From CAYNST01 sp964641175 (GTDB lineage: Bacteria > Pseudomonadota > Gammaproteobacteria > Pseudomonadales > Cellvibrionaceae), in NCBI GenBank assembly GCA_964641175.1, contig CAZXLJ010000030.1:1-31379 (forward strand): DNA of 31,379 nt, read 5' to 3'. The notes beneath the pieces were generated by a model. It was given only the letters and a program-made list of their open reading frames with translations. It searched no databases and had not been told where the DNA came from. Positions within the stretch are counted from its first letter, which is position 1. The number at the start of each line of letters is the position of its first letter. Positions 22,175 through 30,629 of the stretch are shown here, piece after piece. The position numbers and the translations under genes were made by a program.

Positions 22175-22834
22175 CTACGGATAACCTTCGCGGCGCTGAT
22201 CAGCAATTAGCTGAATCAATTCATTTTCCAGAATGGTCCGACTTGCTCTGGCATTTTCAATATCGATCAAAAGCCGGTTCCGCTCTTCTTCCAGCTGGCG
22301 GATGATGGCCAGATCGGCGCTGCGTGAATCCGGCGTGGATGCCGCCGATACAATTTGATGCTCGTGCTGCGCCGCATCATTGTCGAGATCTTCCATTCTC
22401 TTGGCGGTACGGTTGATATGGCGCTGCAATTCCTCCAACTCGGTACGTATTTCATGGCGGAACTTGCCTGCATCGAAAGCCTGGAGAAATTCACGTTCCG
22501 ACAGGCCGCGACAAATGCCGTTATATTCGCCGCCACTATCTCCCAGTTTGAAACCGTTGACGACCGAACAGTAGCTGACACGGCCCTTGTTGTGGCCGCG
22601 CTCATAATTATCCAGGTCCGGCGTCACATTGATCTTTGCACAGGATTTTCGATGCGCGCCGATGGTATCCAGGCTGCGACCTGCGCTCCCGTCCTCCAGT
22701 CCGATCATGAACCAGTCTGCATTCAGACACTCCTGTTTACTGAGACTGGAGCAGCCCGTGAGCTGCGCCAGCAACGCCATGATCACCCACGAGCGCAATC
22801 CCGCACTCGTCCGCACTCTCCACCCTTCACCCAT
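22175..22834 (-). CDS. DUF2799-family lipoprotein with coiled-coil C-terminus
   Basis: This 219-residue protein has a signal sequence with lipobox L-T-G-C and a predicted lipidated Cys28, so it should be an outer- or inner-membrane lipoprotein. The first half fits DUF2799: 'LNADWFMIGLEDGSAGRSLDTIGAHRKSCAK', 'YERGHNKGRVSYCSVVNGFKLGDSGGEYNGIC'. From about residue 125 on it is strongly helical and charged with heptad-like leucines, a coiled coil in two segments. Function is unknown. The full-length start has AAGGTGG 5 nt upstream; starting at the internal Met19 would leave too short a signal peptide. It is divergent from the RNA helicase gene (242-bp shared spacer, no clear signal seen). Confidence 0.85.
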   Translation of the reverse strand: MGEGWRVRTSAGLRSWVIMALLAQLTGCSSLSKQECLNADWFMIGLEDGSAGRSLDTIGAHRKSCAKINVTPDLDNYERGHNKGRVSYCSVVNGFKLGDSGGEYNGICRGLSEREFLQAFDAGKFRHEIRTELEELQRHINRTAKRMEDLDNDAAQHEHQIVSAASTPDSRSADLAIIRQLEEERNRLLIDIENARASRTILENELIQLIADQRREGYP

Positions 22835-23076
22835 TTGCCACCTTTTCCTGTCGTCTCAGATGATGTTTCCGCACTCGTCTCTTTTCACTGCTGGTCACTG
22901 GATACCGCTAAAGATGACATTTACCTGCTGTCCTGCTAGCATGCCGTCGCGGACCATGCTCGGCATGGCTCCAGTCTATTAAGACTGCAGGTCCTTTATC
23001 TGCATTCACCCGCCGCGATCCGGACTTTATCAAAGATCCCCAGGAACGCGATCTGTATTCGAAGGTAAACATTCCT

Positions 23077-24471
23077 ATGTTATTCACGTCTCTCGGCCTG
23101 GCCGAACCGCTGCTTCGCGCCGTGGAAGAGAAAGGCTATACCGAACCATCACCAATTCAGGCGCAAGCGATCCCGGCCATACTTGAAGGCCGGGACGTCA
23201 TGGGCGCCGCCCAGACCGGGACCGGCAAGACGGCGGGCTTCACCCTGCCGCTGCTCCAGCGCCTGTCCGTGGGCACGCCGGTTAAATCCAATTGTGTCCG
23301 CGCCCTCGTCCTGGCCCCCACCCGCGAACTGGCCGCGCAAGTGAGCGAAAGTGTCGACACTTACGGCAAGTACATGAATCTCAAATCGGTCGTCGTATAC
23401 GGCGGCGTCAAGATTAATCCACAAATGCAGAGCCTGCGCAAAGGCGCCGACATCCTGGTCGCCACACCGGGTCGATTGCTGGATCTTTACCAGCAAAATG
23501 CAATCAAGTTCAGTGACCTGGAGATCCTGGTCCTGGATGAAGCCGACAAGATGCTCGACATGGGATTTATTCGCGATATCCAGCGAATTCTGGATCTGCT
23601 GCCGAAGAATCGGCAAAACCTGCTGTTCTCCGCGACTTTCTCCGGAGATATCCGCACGCTGGCCAAAAGCCTGATGACCCAGCCGCCACTGGAGATCAAT
23701 GTCAGCCCGCGTGATACGACGGCGACTACCGTACAACAGTGGCTCCACCCTGTCGACAAGGCACGCAAGGCGGAACTGCTCAGTCACCTCATACGCACCC
23801 GCGACTGGCGACAGGTACTGGTGTTTACCAAGACCAAGCACGGCGCCAACAAACTGGTTACCGTGCTTGCACGTGACGGTATCCGCTCGGCGGCCATTCA
23901 TGGCAACAAAAGCCAGACCGCGCGCATGAAGGCTCTCGAAGATTTCAAACGCGGTCGGGTCAGCATACTGATCGCCACCGACATTGCGGCACGCGGTATT
24001 GATATCGTCGAACTGCCCCACGTGGTTAACTACGATCTTCCCAACGTGCCTGAAGATTATGTCCACAGAATTGGACGCACCGGTCGTGCAGGTGCCAAAG
24101 GCAAAGCCATCTCGCTGGTAAGCGCCGACGAGTTCAAGCAACTGGGGGACATTGAACGGTTAATCAAGCGTAAACTGACCCGCGATGAAATCGACGGTTT
24201 CGAGCCCGAACACCGGCTCCCGGAATCAAGATCTCTTAATGCCCCCATCAAGCAGCCGAAAAAGCCCAAGATCAAAAATCCGGCAAACGCCGCCGCGCCT
24301 GCCAACCCGAGAGCATCGCGGGGACCCCGGTCGCAACAGCCGGACGCCCGACGCGACAGCGGCCAGCGTGGCTCGGGACGAACCGGTTCGCCCCGCCCCT
24401 CCACCGACAAGCCGGCCGGTGGCAACAAGTCCCAGCGGCCGCGCACCTCGGGCGGTCGCGGCTCTGCCTGA
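23077..24471 (+). CDS. rhlE: DEAD-box RNA helicase, RhlE type
   Basis: DEAD-box proteins unwind short RNA duplexes with ATP; RhlE acts in ribosome assembly and RNA turnover. The 464-residue protein shows all motifs: Q motif ('YTEPSPIQAQAIP'), motif I AQTGTGKT (45-52), PTREL, GG, TPGR, DEAD (154-157), SAT (185-187), then 'LVFTKTKHGANKL', 'IHGNKSQTAR', 'ATDIAARGIDI' and 'HRIGRTGRAG'. The last 95 residues are Pro/Arg/Lys/Gly-rich and disordered, as in other RhlE proteins, and probably bind RNA. The 'SLGLAEPLLRAVEEKGY' N-terminus fits RhlE rather than DeaD or SrmB. It ends in a hairpin shared with the convergent SGNH gene. Confidence 0.94.
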   Translation: MLFTSLGLAEPLLRAVEEKGYTEPSPIQAQAIPAILEGRDVMGAAQTGTGKTAGFTLPLLQRLSVGTPVKSNCVRALVLAPTRELAAQVSESVDTYGKYMNLKSVVVYGGVKINPQMQSLRKGADILVATPGRLLDLYQQNAIKFSDLEILVLDEADKMLDMGFIRDIQRILDLLPKNRQNLLFSATFSGDIRTLAKSLMTQPPLEINVSPRDTTATTVQQWLHPVDKARKAELLSHLIRTRDWRQVLVFTKTKHGANKLVTVLARDGIRSAAIHGNKSQTARMKALEDFKRGRVSILIATDIAARGIDIVELPHVVNYDLPNVPEDYVHRIGRTGRAGAKGKAISLVSADEFKQLGDIERLIKRKLTRDEIDGFEPEHRLPESRSLNAPIKQPKKPKIKNPANAAAPANPRASRGPRSQQPDARRDSGQRGSGRTGSPRPSTDKPAGGNKSQRPRTSGGRGSA

Positions 24472-24485
24472 CCGCAGACCGCGCC

Positions 24486-24508
24486 GGCCTCCGGTTTTAC
24501 CGGTGGCC
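24486..24508. terminator. Hairpin between convergent rhlE and SGNH genes
   Basis: GGCCTCCGGT-TTT-ACCGGTGGCC forms a 10-bp GC-rich stem with one mismatch and a 3-nt loop, in the 41-bp spacer between two convergent stops. There is no T tract on either side, so it is a possible bidirectional terminator or 3'-end stabiliser rather than a classic intrinsic terminator. Confidence 0.5.
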
Positions 24509-24512
24509 GCCG

Positions 24513-25379
24513 TTAGCGAGCGTGATCGCTGATTTCCAGTGCCAGGACGCGCCCGTTTGAATGGAACAATCGCGGCATTTTCGCGGCGCCACTACCGGCT
24601 TCCGAAAGCCACTCAGCAATGATGGGTTCAATCTGTTTGCCGAATAGACGCATGCCCGCTGCACTGGGATGAAGAAAATCTTCCATCAGGCTCGGAATGA
24701 TATTGCCTCTGTCATCGAGAAATAATTCTCCCGAATCGCGGTAAATAACATCCTCGCCGTTATCCAGACTCTGCAGGAGCTGGTTGGTGGTCTGCGCCAA
24801 TGCCCGACTCGGACTGGCCGCAGACTGATTGAATGGAAAAATACCGTTCACCAGTATTTTTGCATTGGGATAATTGGTTCTGGTCTGCGCGACAACCGCC
24901 TTCACCCCGGAAAACACCTCTTCCGCCGAATGGCCTCCATGATTGAAATTATTCACGCCGATCAGAATAACCACAGCTTTGGGGTCAAGATTACCCACCA
25001 GTCCGTGACGCAACCGCCACAACAGGTTTTGGGTCTGGTCTCCACCAATGCCGAAATTCGCGGTACGGTATCGCCCGAAAATTTCCTGAAATACCAGGTC
25101 ATGGCCGTCATTCCAATCCCAGCTCTCGGTAATTGAATCGCCAATAAACAGGACATCGGCGCTGCCCGCCCGGGCGATTTCAACATCATCCGCGTGCATC
25201 CGGTACCACTTGGAAATGGACATCCACTCGTATTCGGTCGTCCGTGGCGCAGCGGTGTCCGCTTCAATAAGCGCCGGGGCGACCGGCGTCGTTTCGGATT
25301 CCGTGACACCCATAAAGCTGCACCCTGCGATGCAGAAACTCCAGAGTAGAGGAAAAATTGATGCCGTGCGAAGCTTCAT
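24513..25379 (-). CDS. SGNH/GDSL-family hydrolase lipoprotein
   Basis: This 288-residue protein has a lipoprotein signal (lipobox I-A-G-C, Cys20), so it is anchored in the envelope. It has the blocks of a SGNH hydrolase: block I 'FIGDSITESW' with nucleophile Ser82, block II Gly ('ANFGIGGDQT'), block III 'LIGVNN' with Asn143/144, and block V 'DFLHPSAAG' with the Asp234/His237 pair. It looks closest to the platelet-activating-factor acetylhydrolase-like branch, whose members deacetylate glycans or lipids. The substrate cannot be read from sequence; the 'TANFGIGGDQTQNLLWRL' stretch is typical of that branch. It is followed convergently by rhlE and preceded by the small outer-membrane protein gene. 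Confidence 0.9.
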   Translation of the reverse strand: MKLRTASIFPLLWSFCIAGCSFMGVTESETTPVAPALIEADTAAPRTTEYEWMSISKWYRMHADDVEIARAGSADVLFIGDSITESWDWNDGHDLVFQEIFGRYRTANFGIGGDQTQNLLWRLRHGLVGNLDPKAVVILIGVNNFNHGGHSAEEVFSGVKAVVAQTRTNYPNAKILVNGIFPFNQSAASPSRALAQTTNQLLQSLDNGEDVIYRDSGELFLDDRGNIIPSLMEDFLHPSAAGMRLFGKQIEPIIAEWLSEAGSGAAKMPRLFHSNGRVLALEISDHAR

Positions 25380-25474
25380 GAAAACTCTCCAGGATTGAAT
25401 ATTTGCCCGGCAGCCACCGGCGGCTATCTTAATTATTTTTAGTAAAATCTCAAGCCGATGCGGACAAGGACTCG

Positions 25475-25975
25475 TCAGAAACTGAACCGGCCACCGATAC
25501 TCAGTGCGGTTACGTCCAGATTTCCCATGTTGTAGCCGTTGAATTCGGCAAAGGCGCTAATATTGGATTGCACCTTGTAACTGCCACCAAGTCCGTAACT
25601 CAGATCAACGCCATCATCGATCTTGCCCATGGAGCCATGTTTGACTTCCCACAGAAACAGCCCCAGACGGCCGTAAAGTTCTATTTGCGGATTCAACGGA
25701 ATCACCGCTTTGAGTGCAACGTTGTACCCGCCGAGGTCCAGCGAGCTGCCATCGGGAAAATTGTTGTATTTTCCCAGATCCACAAAATCGAAATCAGCCG
25801 CCAGATTGGGTGCAAAAAATCCACCGACGTTGATGTTAAGTGTGGTGGCCGCCTCGCCATTCAAGGAATAGTCAGAGCGCCCCAGTGCGACTCCCGCATA
25901 AATCTGAGCACTGACCGTACCGGATAACAGAAGCAGAGCGGTGGCCAGCATGCCGTTGGCATAAACGTATTTCAT
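25475..25975 (-). CDS. Small OmpA-like/OmpW-like beta-barrel outer-membrane protein
   Basis: This 166-residue precursor has a signal peptide (cleavage near TVSAQ) and about 140 mature residues of alternating beta strands ending in Phe (GGRFSF), the C-terminal signature of outer-membrane barrels. Strand-like segments include 'IYAGVALGRSDYSL', 'TLNINVGGFFAPNLAADFDFVDL', 'GYNVALKAVIPLNPQIELYGRLGLFLWEVKH', 'DLSYGLGGSYKV' and 'ISAFAEFNGYNMG'. The size suits an eight-stranded barrel of the OmpA-like transmembrane family. Start 25975 is set by GGAGAT about 9 nt upstream. Function is unknown; it may be a structural or adhesin-like porin homologue. Confidence 0.85.
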   Translation of the reverse strand: MKYVYANGMLATALLLLSGTVSAQIYAGVALGRSDYSLNGEAATTLNINVGGFFAPNLAADFDFVDLGKYNNFPDGSSLDLGGYNVALKAVIPLNPQIELYGRLGLFLWEVKHGSMGKIDDGVDLSYGLGGSYKVQSNISAFAEFNGYNMGNLDVTALSIGGRFSF

Positions 25976-26054
25976 CGGGTTTATCTCCTGATCCTTCAAT
26001 GACCGAGCGGTGAATGTTACATCCTCAGGGTGGGGACTGTAGAAATACCTGTAT

Positions 26055-26074
26055 TAGGGCCTGCTCACACTAAT
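26055..26074 (+). repeat. Second copy of the 20-bp motif found at the edge of the assembly gap
   Basis: TAGGGCCTGCTCACACTAAT matches TAGGGCCTGATAACACTAAT (minus strand, 4340-4321) at 18 of 20 positions. The copy lies between the outer-membrane protein start and the stop of the peptidase/TPR gene. The sequence beyond does not resemble the other locus, so it may be a solo or decayed element end. Confidence 0.5.
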
Positions 26075-26102
26075 ACGAACTGAACATTGGGCGCTACTAT
26101 CG

Positions 26103-27698
26103 TCAGTGGCTTGCTTCCATTAATGCGTCATGCGATCCCAACTCCACGGACGGGACAGGCTCAGCCTGCTCGTCGGAACTCTCATCCCGATGATCACTGG
26201 CCGCGGTGTCTGATTTCATTCCGACGGTTCGCAACAGCGCATAGGCCTGCTGCCGCCGCCGTCCAGTGTGATCCCACAGCAATACGCGTCGCAGAAATTT
26301 TTCGGCGCGCGGTGGTTCGGCCGTCACAAAATAATTTCCAATCTCAAAGTTAAGCCCCACGTCTGTGGGTCTTGTACGGTACGCAAGCAGCATGGTGTCA
26401 GTTGCCTCGTAAACTTCTCCCAGTTGCAACTGGGCTCTCCAGAGCAGTTGCATGGCGTCCAGATTACGTGAGTCCAGCGCCAGAGCCCGGTTCGCCAGCT
26501 CCCGGATCTGCATCGCCAGACGGGTTGCCGAATCCTGTTCTTCAGAGGGTAGCGCGATCAGCCGGTTCCACAACACCCGAGCAGCATGGCTGAAGACCGC
26601 CGGCTCATTCGCGCCCTTACCCAGTGCGGTTTTCAGATAGTGGTGAGCGAGGGGCTGCTGGCCCTCCTGGCTTTCGATGACAGCCCGCAAGGCAAGCGCA
26701 TTGGCGACCGAATTCTTGTCCGCTTCGACCTGCTTCAGATAATCCCGCGCAAGCCCTTTTTGACCGGCCAGAAACGCCAGCTCGCCCAGTGTGTAAGCAA
26801 TTTCATTTTTTTCAAGCGCCCGGGGCGGAATGATTCGGTCCAGCTCGGCGCTTCCCATGCGTACCGGCGTCCATTTCTGAGTATCCAGATAGGCTCCCAG
26901 CTTGCCGTCCATGGCACGCGGATGCATGGAAAACGCCTGTTCAAACGCTTCCACCGGATCCTGGCCTGCTCGCCATAACGCGAGGTATTTGCCGGTTGCT
27001 TCCAGGTATGCCTTTTCTCCGGAATGCTGTCCCAGATTTAGAAAGTGCACAAACAGCCAGGAGGTCGCCCGGTAGGCGTCCCAGTACTCGGGATCGTTCC
27101 TCCCCATATCGGGGCGCAGCAGCTGTTCGAGGGGGAGATACTCAGCGGGGAGCACATTCAGATGGACCGGGTGCGCCCGGCCGATCGTCACGGCGCTGGC
27201 ATCAAGCTGGGCACTCGCAAGCAATTCCGCCCAACCCTCGTCGTACCAGAGCGGCATCTGGTCGGCACGCTTCTGCCTCAGCAGGTGGTGAATGTAATCG
27301 TGAAGAAGCAGGGCGTCCGAGCCGACCACACCCGTTTCGGCGCCGATTACTATACGAGGGCCGGTGGTAGAGTCCTGATAAAGGCCCGGCACCTGCTCCC
27401 CGGGAACGAACTTTTGAAACTCGGCGTCGTTGGCGAAGCTGTAAATCCTGGCGATTTCGTCGTGGGGTGCAGGCTTAACTCCCAACAGCGATACCGCCAT
27501 CTGGCGAAATCTTTCAAACTCCAGGATCAGGGCGTGCGCCTGCGCCGGTTTGCGGTCTGAGTAAACGATCACGTTTTCCGAACGATATTCCATCCACTGC
27601 TGACACCAGCCCGTAGAAGGAATACCAAAAATGGACAGGATCGTGGCGACACGAAAAAACGTATGTAGTTTGATAACTGATTTTCCTGTGGTGAGCAA
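26103..27698 (-). CDS. Exported peptidase-MA-like protein with TPR region
   Basis: This 531-residue protein starts with a probable signal peptide (to about residue 32). Residues about 35-270 look like a DUF1570/peptidase-MA zinc-protease domain: 'MEYRSENVIVYSD', a metal motif HDYIHH (133-138) and 'PLWYDEGWAELL' (149-160) with the third ligand Glu154. The usual HExxH glutamate is Asp134. Residues about 300-495 are helical repeats of TPR type, and the tail is acidic and disordered. The start is TTG with GAGG 13 nt upstream, and no in-frame ATG occurs before the mature domain, so start confidence is modest. Function is unknown; it may be a protease or, given the Asp, a pseudo-enzyme. Confidence 0.8.
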   Translation of the reverse strand: MLTTGKSVIKLHTFFRVATILSIFGIPSTGWCQQWMEYRSENVIVYSDRKPAQAHALILEFERFRQMAVSLLGVKPAPHDEIARIYSFANDAEFQKFVPGEQVPGLYQDSTTGPRIVIGAETGVVGSDALLLHDYIHHLLRQKRADQMPLWYDEGWAELLASAQLDASAVTIGRAHPVHLNVLPAEYLPLEQLLRPDMGRNDPEYWDAYRATSWLFVHFLNLGQHSGEKAYLEATGKYLALWRAGQDPVEAFEQAFSMHPRAMDGKLGAYLDTQKWTPVRMGSAELDRIIPPRALEKNEIAYTLGELAFLAGQKGLARDYLKQVEADKNSVANALALRAVIESQEGQQPLAHHYLKTALGKGANEPAVFSHAARVLWNRLIALPSEEQDSATRLAMQIRELANRALALDSRNLDAMQLLWRAQLQLGEVYEATDTMLLAYRTRPTDVGLNFEIGNYFVTAEPPRAEKFLRRVLLWDHTGRRRQQAYALLRTVGMKSDTAASDHRDESSDEQAEPVPSVELGSHDALMEASH

Positions 27699-27858
27699 TT
27701 CTGAAGGCCCTCATAGTGCAGGCAAATCGATCAGAGGGCGCGGTCGTGCACCGAATTCTAAATACCAATCCCGCGTTAACCAAGTGGTTTTTTCCGTTTT
27801 TGCCCACCAGACCCAAGGCTCGGTAGTGCAACTGGAGCCAGGCCCCGGCGAAAGACTT

Positions 27859-28575
27859 TCAGGTCACTGTTTCGATAGCAATGACTTCGATCTGATGACT
27901 GTCGCCCGCTGGCCGATGCGTCCAGCGGACATTCAGCTCCGCAATTCTGAATCCGTAAACCCTTCCGTCACAGGCGTGAAATGCAGGCCGGGGATCCAGC
28001 GTCAGCGTTTGCTCCAATAGCGCTCGCCAGTGTCGCTCACCGCGCTGCTCGCGTTCCTGCAGAAATACTTCTGCAGCCTCGCCAAACTGCACCGGCGAAT
28101 GCCGGGGCGGCGCTGGCGCTTGAGGACAAACAGCATGGGGCAGACAGTCTGCGTAGGGAACATAAGGCTTGATATCCAGCACCGGCGTCCCCTCCACCAG
28201 ATCCAGCCCTGAAACATGCAATAAGGATTCTTCACGACCGATCTGAATACCTCGCAGCGCCAGCACCGACAGACCGAGAGGGTTGGGCCGCTTTGGTGAT
28301 CGGGATGCAAACACGCTTAAGCTGCGGTTGCCGCCGAGTCGTGGCGCCTTGATTCGGGGCTTCCAGGCTCGACCTTTCTGCAGGTGGAAAACAAACTGCA
28401 CCCAAATATGAGAACAGCCTTCAAGATCGCCGAGGGCATCGTGGCTGTTGTACGGAGGAAACACACGGATCTGCCCGTGGGCTTCCGGCACCAGTCCCGC
28501 TTGCCGGGGCGCGCCAAACTTCTCCTTGTAGCAAGACCCGACGGTGCCGATGGCCGAGAAAGTAAATGATTGCAC
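27859..28575 (-). CDS. trmO: tRNA t6A37 N6-methyltransferase TrmO (TsaA/YaeB family)
   Basis: TrmO methylates N6-threonylcarbamoyladenosine at position 37 of certain tRNAs using S-adenosylmethionine, fine-tuning decoding. The 238-residue protein matches the family: 'FSAIGTVGSCYKEKFGAPRQAGL', 'DLEGCSHIWVQFVFH', 'FASRSPKRPNPLGLSVL' with the SAM/RNA-binding RSPxRPNPIG core, 'GLDLVEGTPVLDIKPYVPYAD' and a C-terminal domain ('LTLDPRPAF', 'YGFRIAELNVRW'). The start is GTG and has a poor ribosome site, but it lies 18 bp after smrA and may be translated by read-in. It forms a minus-strand cluster with smrA and ppnN. Confidence 0.94.
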   Translation of the reverse strand: MQSFTFSAIGTVGSCYKEKFGAPRQAGLVPEAHGQIRVFPPYNSHDALGDLEGCSHIWVQFVFHLQKGRAWKPRIKAPRLGGNRSLSVFASRSPKRPNPLGLSVLALRGIQIGREESLLHVSGLDLVEGTPVLDIKPYVPYADCLPHAVCPQAPAPPRHSPVQFGEAAEVFLQEREQRGERHWRALLEQTLTLDPRPAFHACDGRVYGFRIAELNVRWTHRPAGDSHQIEVIAIETVT

Positions 28576-28593
28576 CGTATGATAATTCGCGAT

Positions 28594-29175
28594 TCAGCCT
28601 TCTTTGCGGCTGTGCTTTTCGCGAGTCTCCTGCTTTTTTCGTTCACTTTTTTTCATCAGCACATAAGTCGCGCCGTAGCCGCCGTGGTGCTTTTGCGCCG
28701 AGTGGTAAGCCAGCACTTCGTCGAGCTGTGTCAACCAGTGCGCCACATGACTTTTCAGTATCGCGGGCTGCTCCCTGCCTTCACCTTTGCCATGAGTGAC
28801 CAGAGCGACGCGGACATCGCTGGCCATGCAATCCTTGATGAACTGATAAACTTCATGACGGGCCCGATCAGCGGAAAGACCGTGCAGATCCAGTCGGGCG
28901 TCAACCGTATATTTGCCCAGGCGCAGATTCCGGAATACACCGTTTTGCACGCCCGGCCGCTTGAAGCTCATCAGATCCAGCGGACCCAGCAGGATCGGAG
29001 GCGCACCCGCCAGCGGATCATCCACAACCCGGGCTTCGGCCGCCGCCGCCAGGCGTCGCTCTTCCAGTGTACGGGCATCCACTTTGACGCTTTGAATGGG
29101 CACCCGCACCTCCGCCTTGACCGGCGTTATCTTTTCTCCTGAGATCAGCTCTCCAAACGAATCTTCGTCAGTCAT
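28594..29175 (-). CDS. smrA: Smr-domain endonuclease SmrA (YdaL-like)
   Basis: This 193-residue protein resembles E. coli YdaL/SmrA across its length: 'FKRPGVQNGVFRNLRLGKY' before the domain, then the Smr core 'ARLDLHGLSADRARHEV', 'VALVTHGKG' and 'KHHGGYGATYVLMKK', with a basic tail. Smr domains nick DNA or cut RNA; related SmrB cleaves mRNA at collided ribosomes. SmrA nicks DNA in vitro, but its role in cells is unclear. The start is 2 bp after the stop of ppnN, so translation is almost certainly coupled. Confidence 0.93.
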   Translation of the reverse strand: MTDEDSFGELISGEKITPVKAEVRVPIQSVKVDARTLEERRLAAAAEARVVDDPLAGAPPILLGPLDLMSFKRPGVQNGVFRNLRLGKYTVDARLDLHGLSADRARHEVYQFIKDCMASDVRVALVTHGKGEGREQPAILKSHVAHWLTQLDEVLAYHSAQKHHGGYGATYVLMKKSERKKQETREKHSRKEG

Positions 29176-29177
29176 GG

Positions 29178-30542
29178 CTAGCTCACGATCCGGTAACAGG
29201 GGATATATTCCTTACCGGGAATCTTCATGCGTTTCTGGTCTACAAAGGCGCGCAGCAGCTCGCCCAGGGGTTCCACGACATCCACCGCTCCGCTGATCTC
29301 ATACGGGCCTTTTTCCGCCACAGCCTTCACTCCATGCTCCTTGACATTGCCGTCCACAATGCCGGAAAACGCGCGGCGCAGATTTGCGGCGAGTTCGTGC
29401 GAAGCCTGATTCCGATGCAGATTCAGTTCGCGCATGTTCTCATGGGTCGGCCTGAAAGGCCGCTGAAAATTTTCGGCAATTTTCAGCAACCAGTTGAAAT
29501 AGAAAGCATCGTGGGTCTGCCGCCGGTGATCCTGCACTTTGCGCACTTCAGCGCGCATGTAGCGGGCAACCTCTGCCGGATCGTCAATGATGATCCGGTA
29601 GAGTTTTTGCGCATCGGGCCCAATCGTAGTGCCGATAAAATCGTGGATCTGCTGAAAATAGGCCGCCGAGGTGCGTGGGCCCGTAAAAACCAGCGGGAAT
29701 TTCATTTTCCGGTTTTCCGGATTGAGGAGGATCCCCAACAGATAGAGAATTTCTTCGGCGGTCCCGACCCCGCCCGGGAACACAACAATACCGTGCCCGA
29801 CACGCACGAATGCTTCCAGGCGCTTTTCTATATCCGGCAGTATCACCAGCTGGTTGACGATCGGGTTCGGCGATTCCGCCGCGATAATTCCCGGCTCCGA
29901 AATGCCGATATAGCGGCCCTCCCGGCGCTGCTTGGCGTGGGCAATCGTCGCTCCTTTCATGGGACCTTTCATCGCACCCGGCCCGCAACCGGTACAGATG
30001 TCCATACCCCGCAGGCCCAGCTGGTAACCCACCTTCTTCGTGTATTTGTATTCAGCATCTCCGATGCTGTGACCGCCCCAGCAAACGATAAGATTGCTTT
30101 CGTTGTTACCTTTGAGGGCCCCGGAGTTGCGCAATATATGGAACACCGCATTGGTGATACCCGTCGATGTATTGAAATCGATATCGCGATTTTCTTTCAA
30201 TTCTTCATTGATGTAGATGAGGTCTCGCAATACCGCAAAAAGATGCTCCTTGATCCCCTTGATCATCTCGCCATCCACAAACGCGGCAGCAGGAGCGTTC
30301 TGCATTTCCAGCTTGATACCTCGCTCCTGCTGTATCACCTGAATATCGAAGTCGTCATAGATTTCCATGACTTCCTGAGCACTGTCAGTCTCTTCGCCGG
30401 TGTTCAGTACGGCGAGTGCACACTGGCGGAAAGTTTCATACATGTTGCTACCGCTGGTATTCGCCAGTCGCGAAATTTCCAGCTGCGACAAAACGTTCAG
30501 GCTGAGTTCCGGAGATATACGGGCTGAATCGATTTTTTTCAC
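29178..30542 (-). CDS. ppnN: Nucleotide 5'-monophosphate nucleosidase PpnN (YgdH, LOG family)
   Basis: PpnN hydrolyses nucleoside monophosphates to base and ribose 5-phosphate and in E. coli is activated by (p)ppGpp. The 454-residue length fits. The LOG core has 'GGHSIGDAEYKYTKKVGYQLGLRGMDICTGCGPGAMKGPMKGA' and the catalytic 'PGGVGTAEE' motif. N- and C-terminal helical domains ('DSARISPELSLNVLSQLEIS', 'SGIVDGNVKEHGVKAVAEKGPYEISGAVDVVEPLG') match YgdH rather than short plant LOG enzymes. The start is GTG with AAGGAT 6 nt upstream. It follows acs by 87 bp and leads the ppnN-smrA-trmO cluster. Confidence 0.95.
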   Translation of the reverse strand: MKKIDSARISPELSLNVLSQLEISRLANTSGSNMYETFRQCALAVLNTGEETDSAQEVMEIYDDFDIQVIQQERGIKLEMQNAPAAAFVDGEMIKGIKEHLFAVLRDLIYINEELKENRDIDFNTSTGITNAVFHILRNSGALKGNNESNLIVCWGGHSIGDAEYKYTKKVGYQLGLRGMDICTGCGPGAMKGPMKGATIAHAKQRREGRYIGISEPGIIAAESPNPIVNQLVILPDIEKRLEAFVRVGHGIVVFPGGVGTAEEILYLLGILLNPENRKMKFPLVFTGPRTSAAYFQQIHDFIGTTIGPDAQKLYRIIIDDPAEVARYMRAEVRKVQDHRRQTHDAFYFNWLLKIAENFQRPFRPTHENMRELNLHRNQASHELAANLRRAFSGIVDGNVKEHGVKAVAEKGPYEISGAVDVVEPLGELLRAFVDQKRMKIPGKEYIPCYRIVS

Positions 30543-30629
30543 GCTGTATCCTTTTTATTTATGTTATCGACGAAAGCCATTCCGGCATAAACGGAAGACC
30601 GCGCCGACACCTCCGGGCCGTGTACAGTC

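Noticed and set aside
29334..30527. 397-codon plus-strand open frame opposite ppnN
   Set aside because: Antisense to a complete PpnN with all motifs; its translation has no family pattern and is rich in His, Arg and Gln as expected of a shadow frame.
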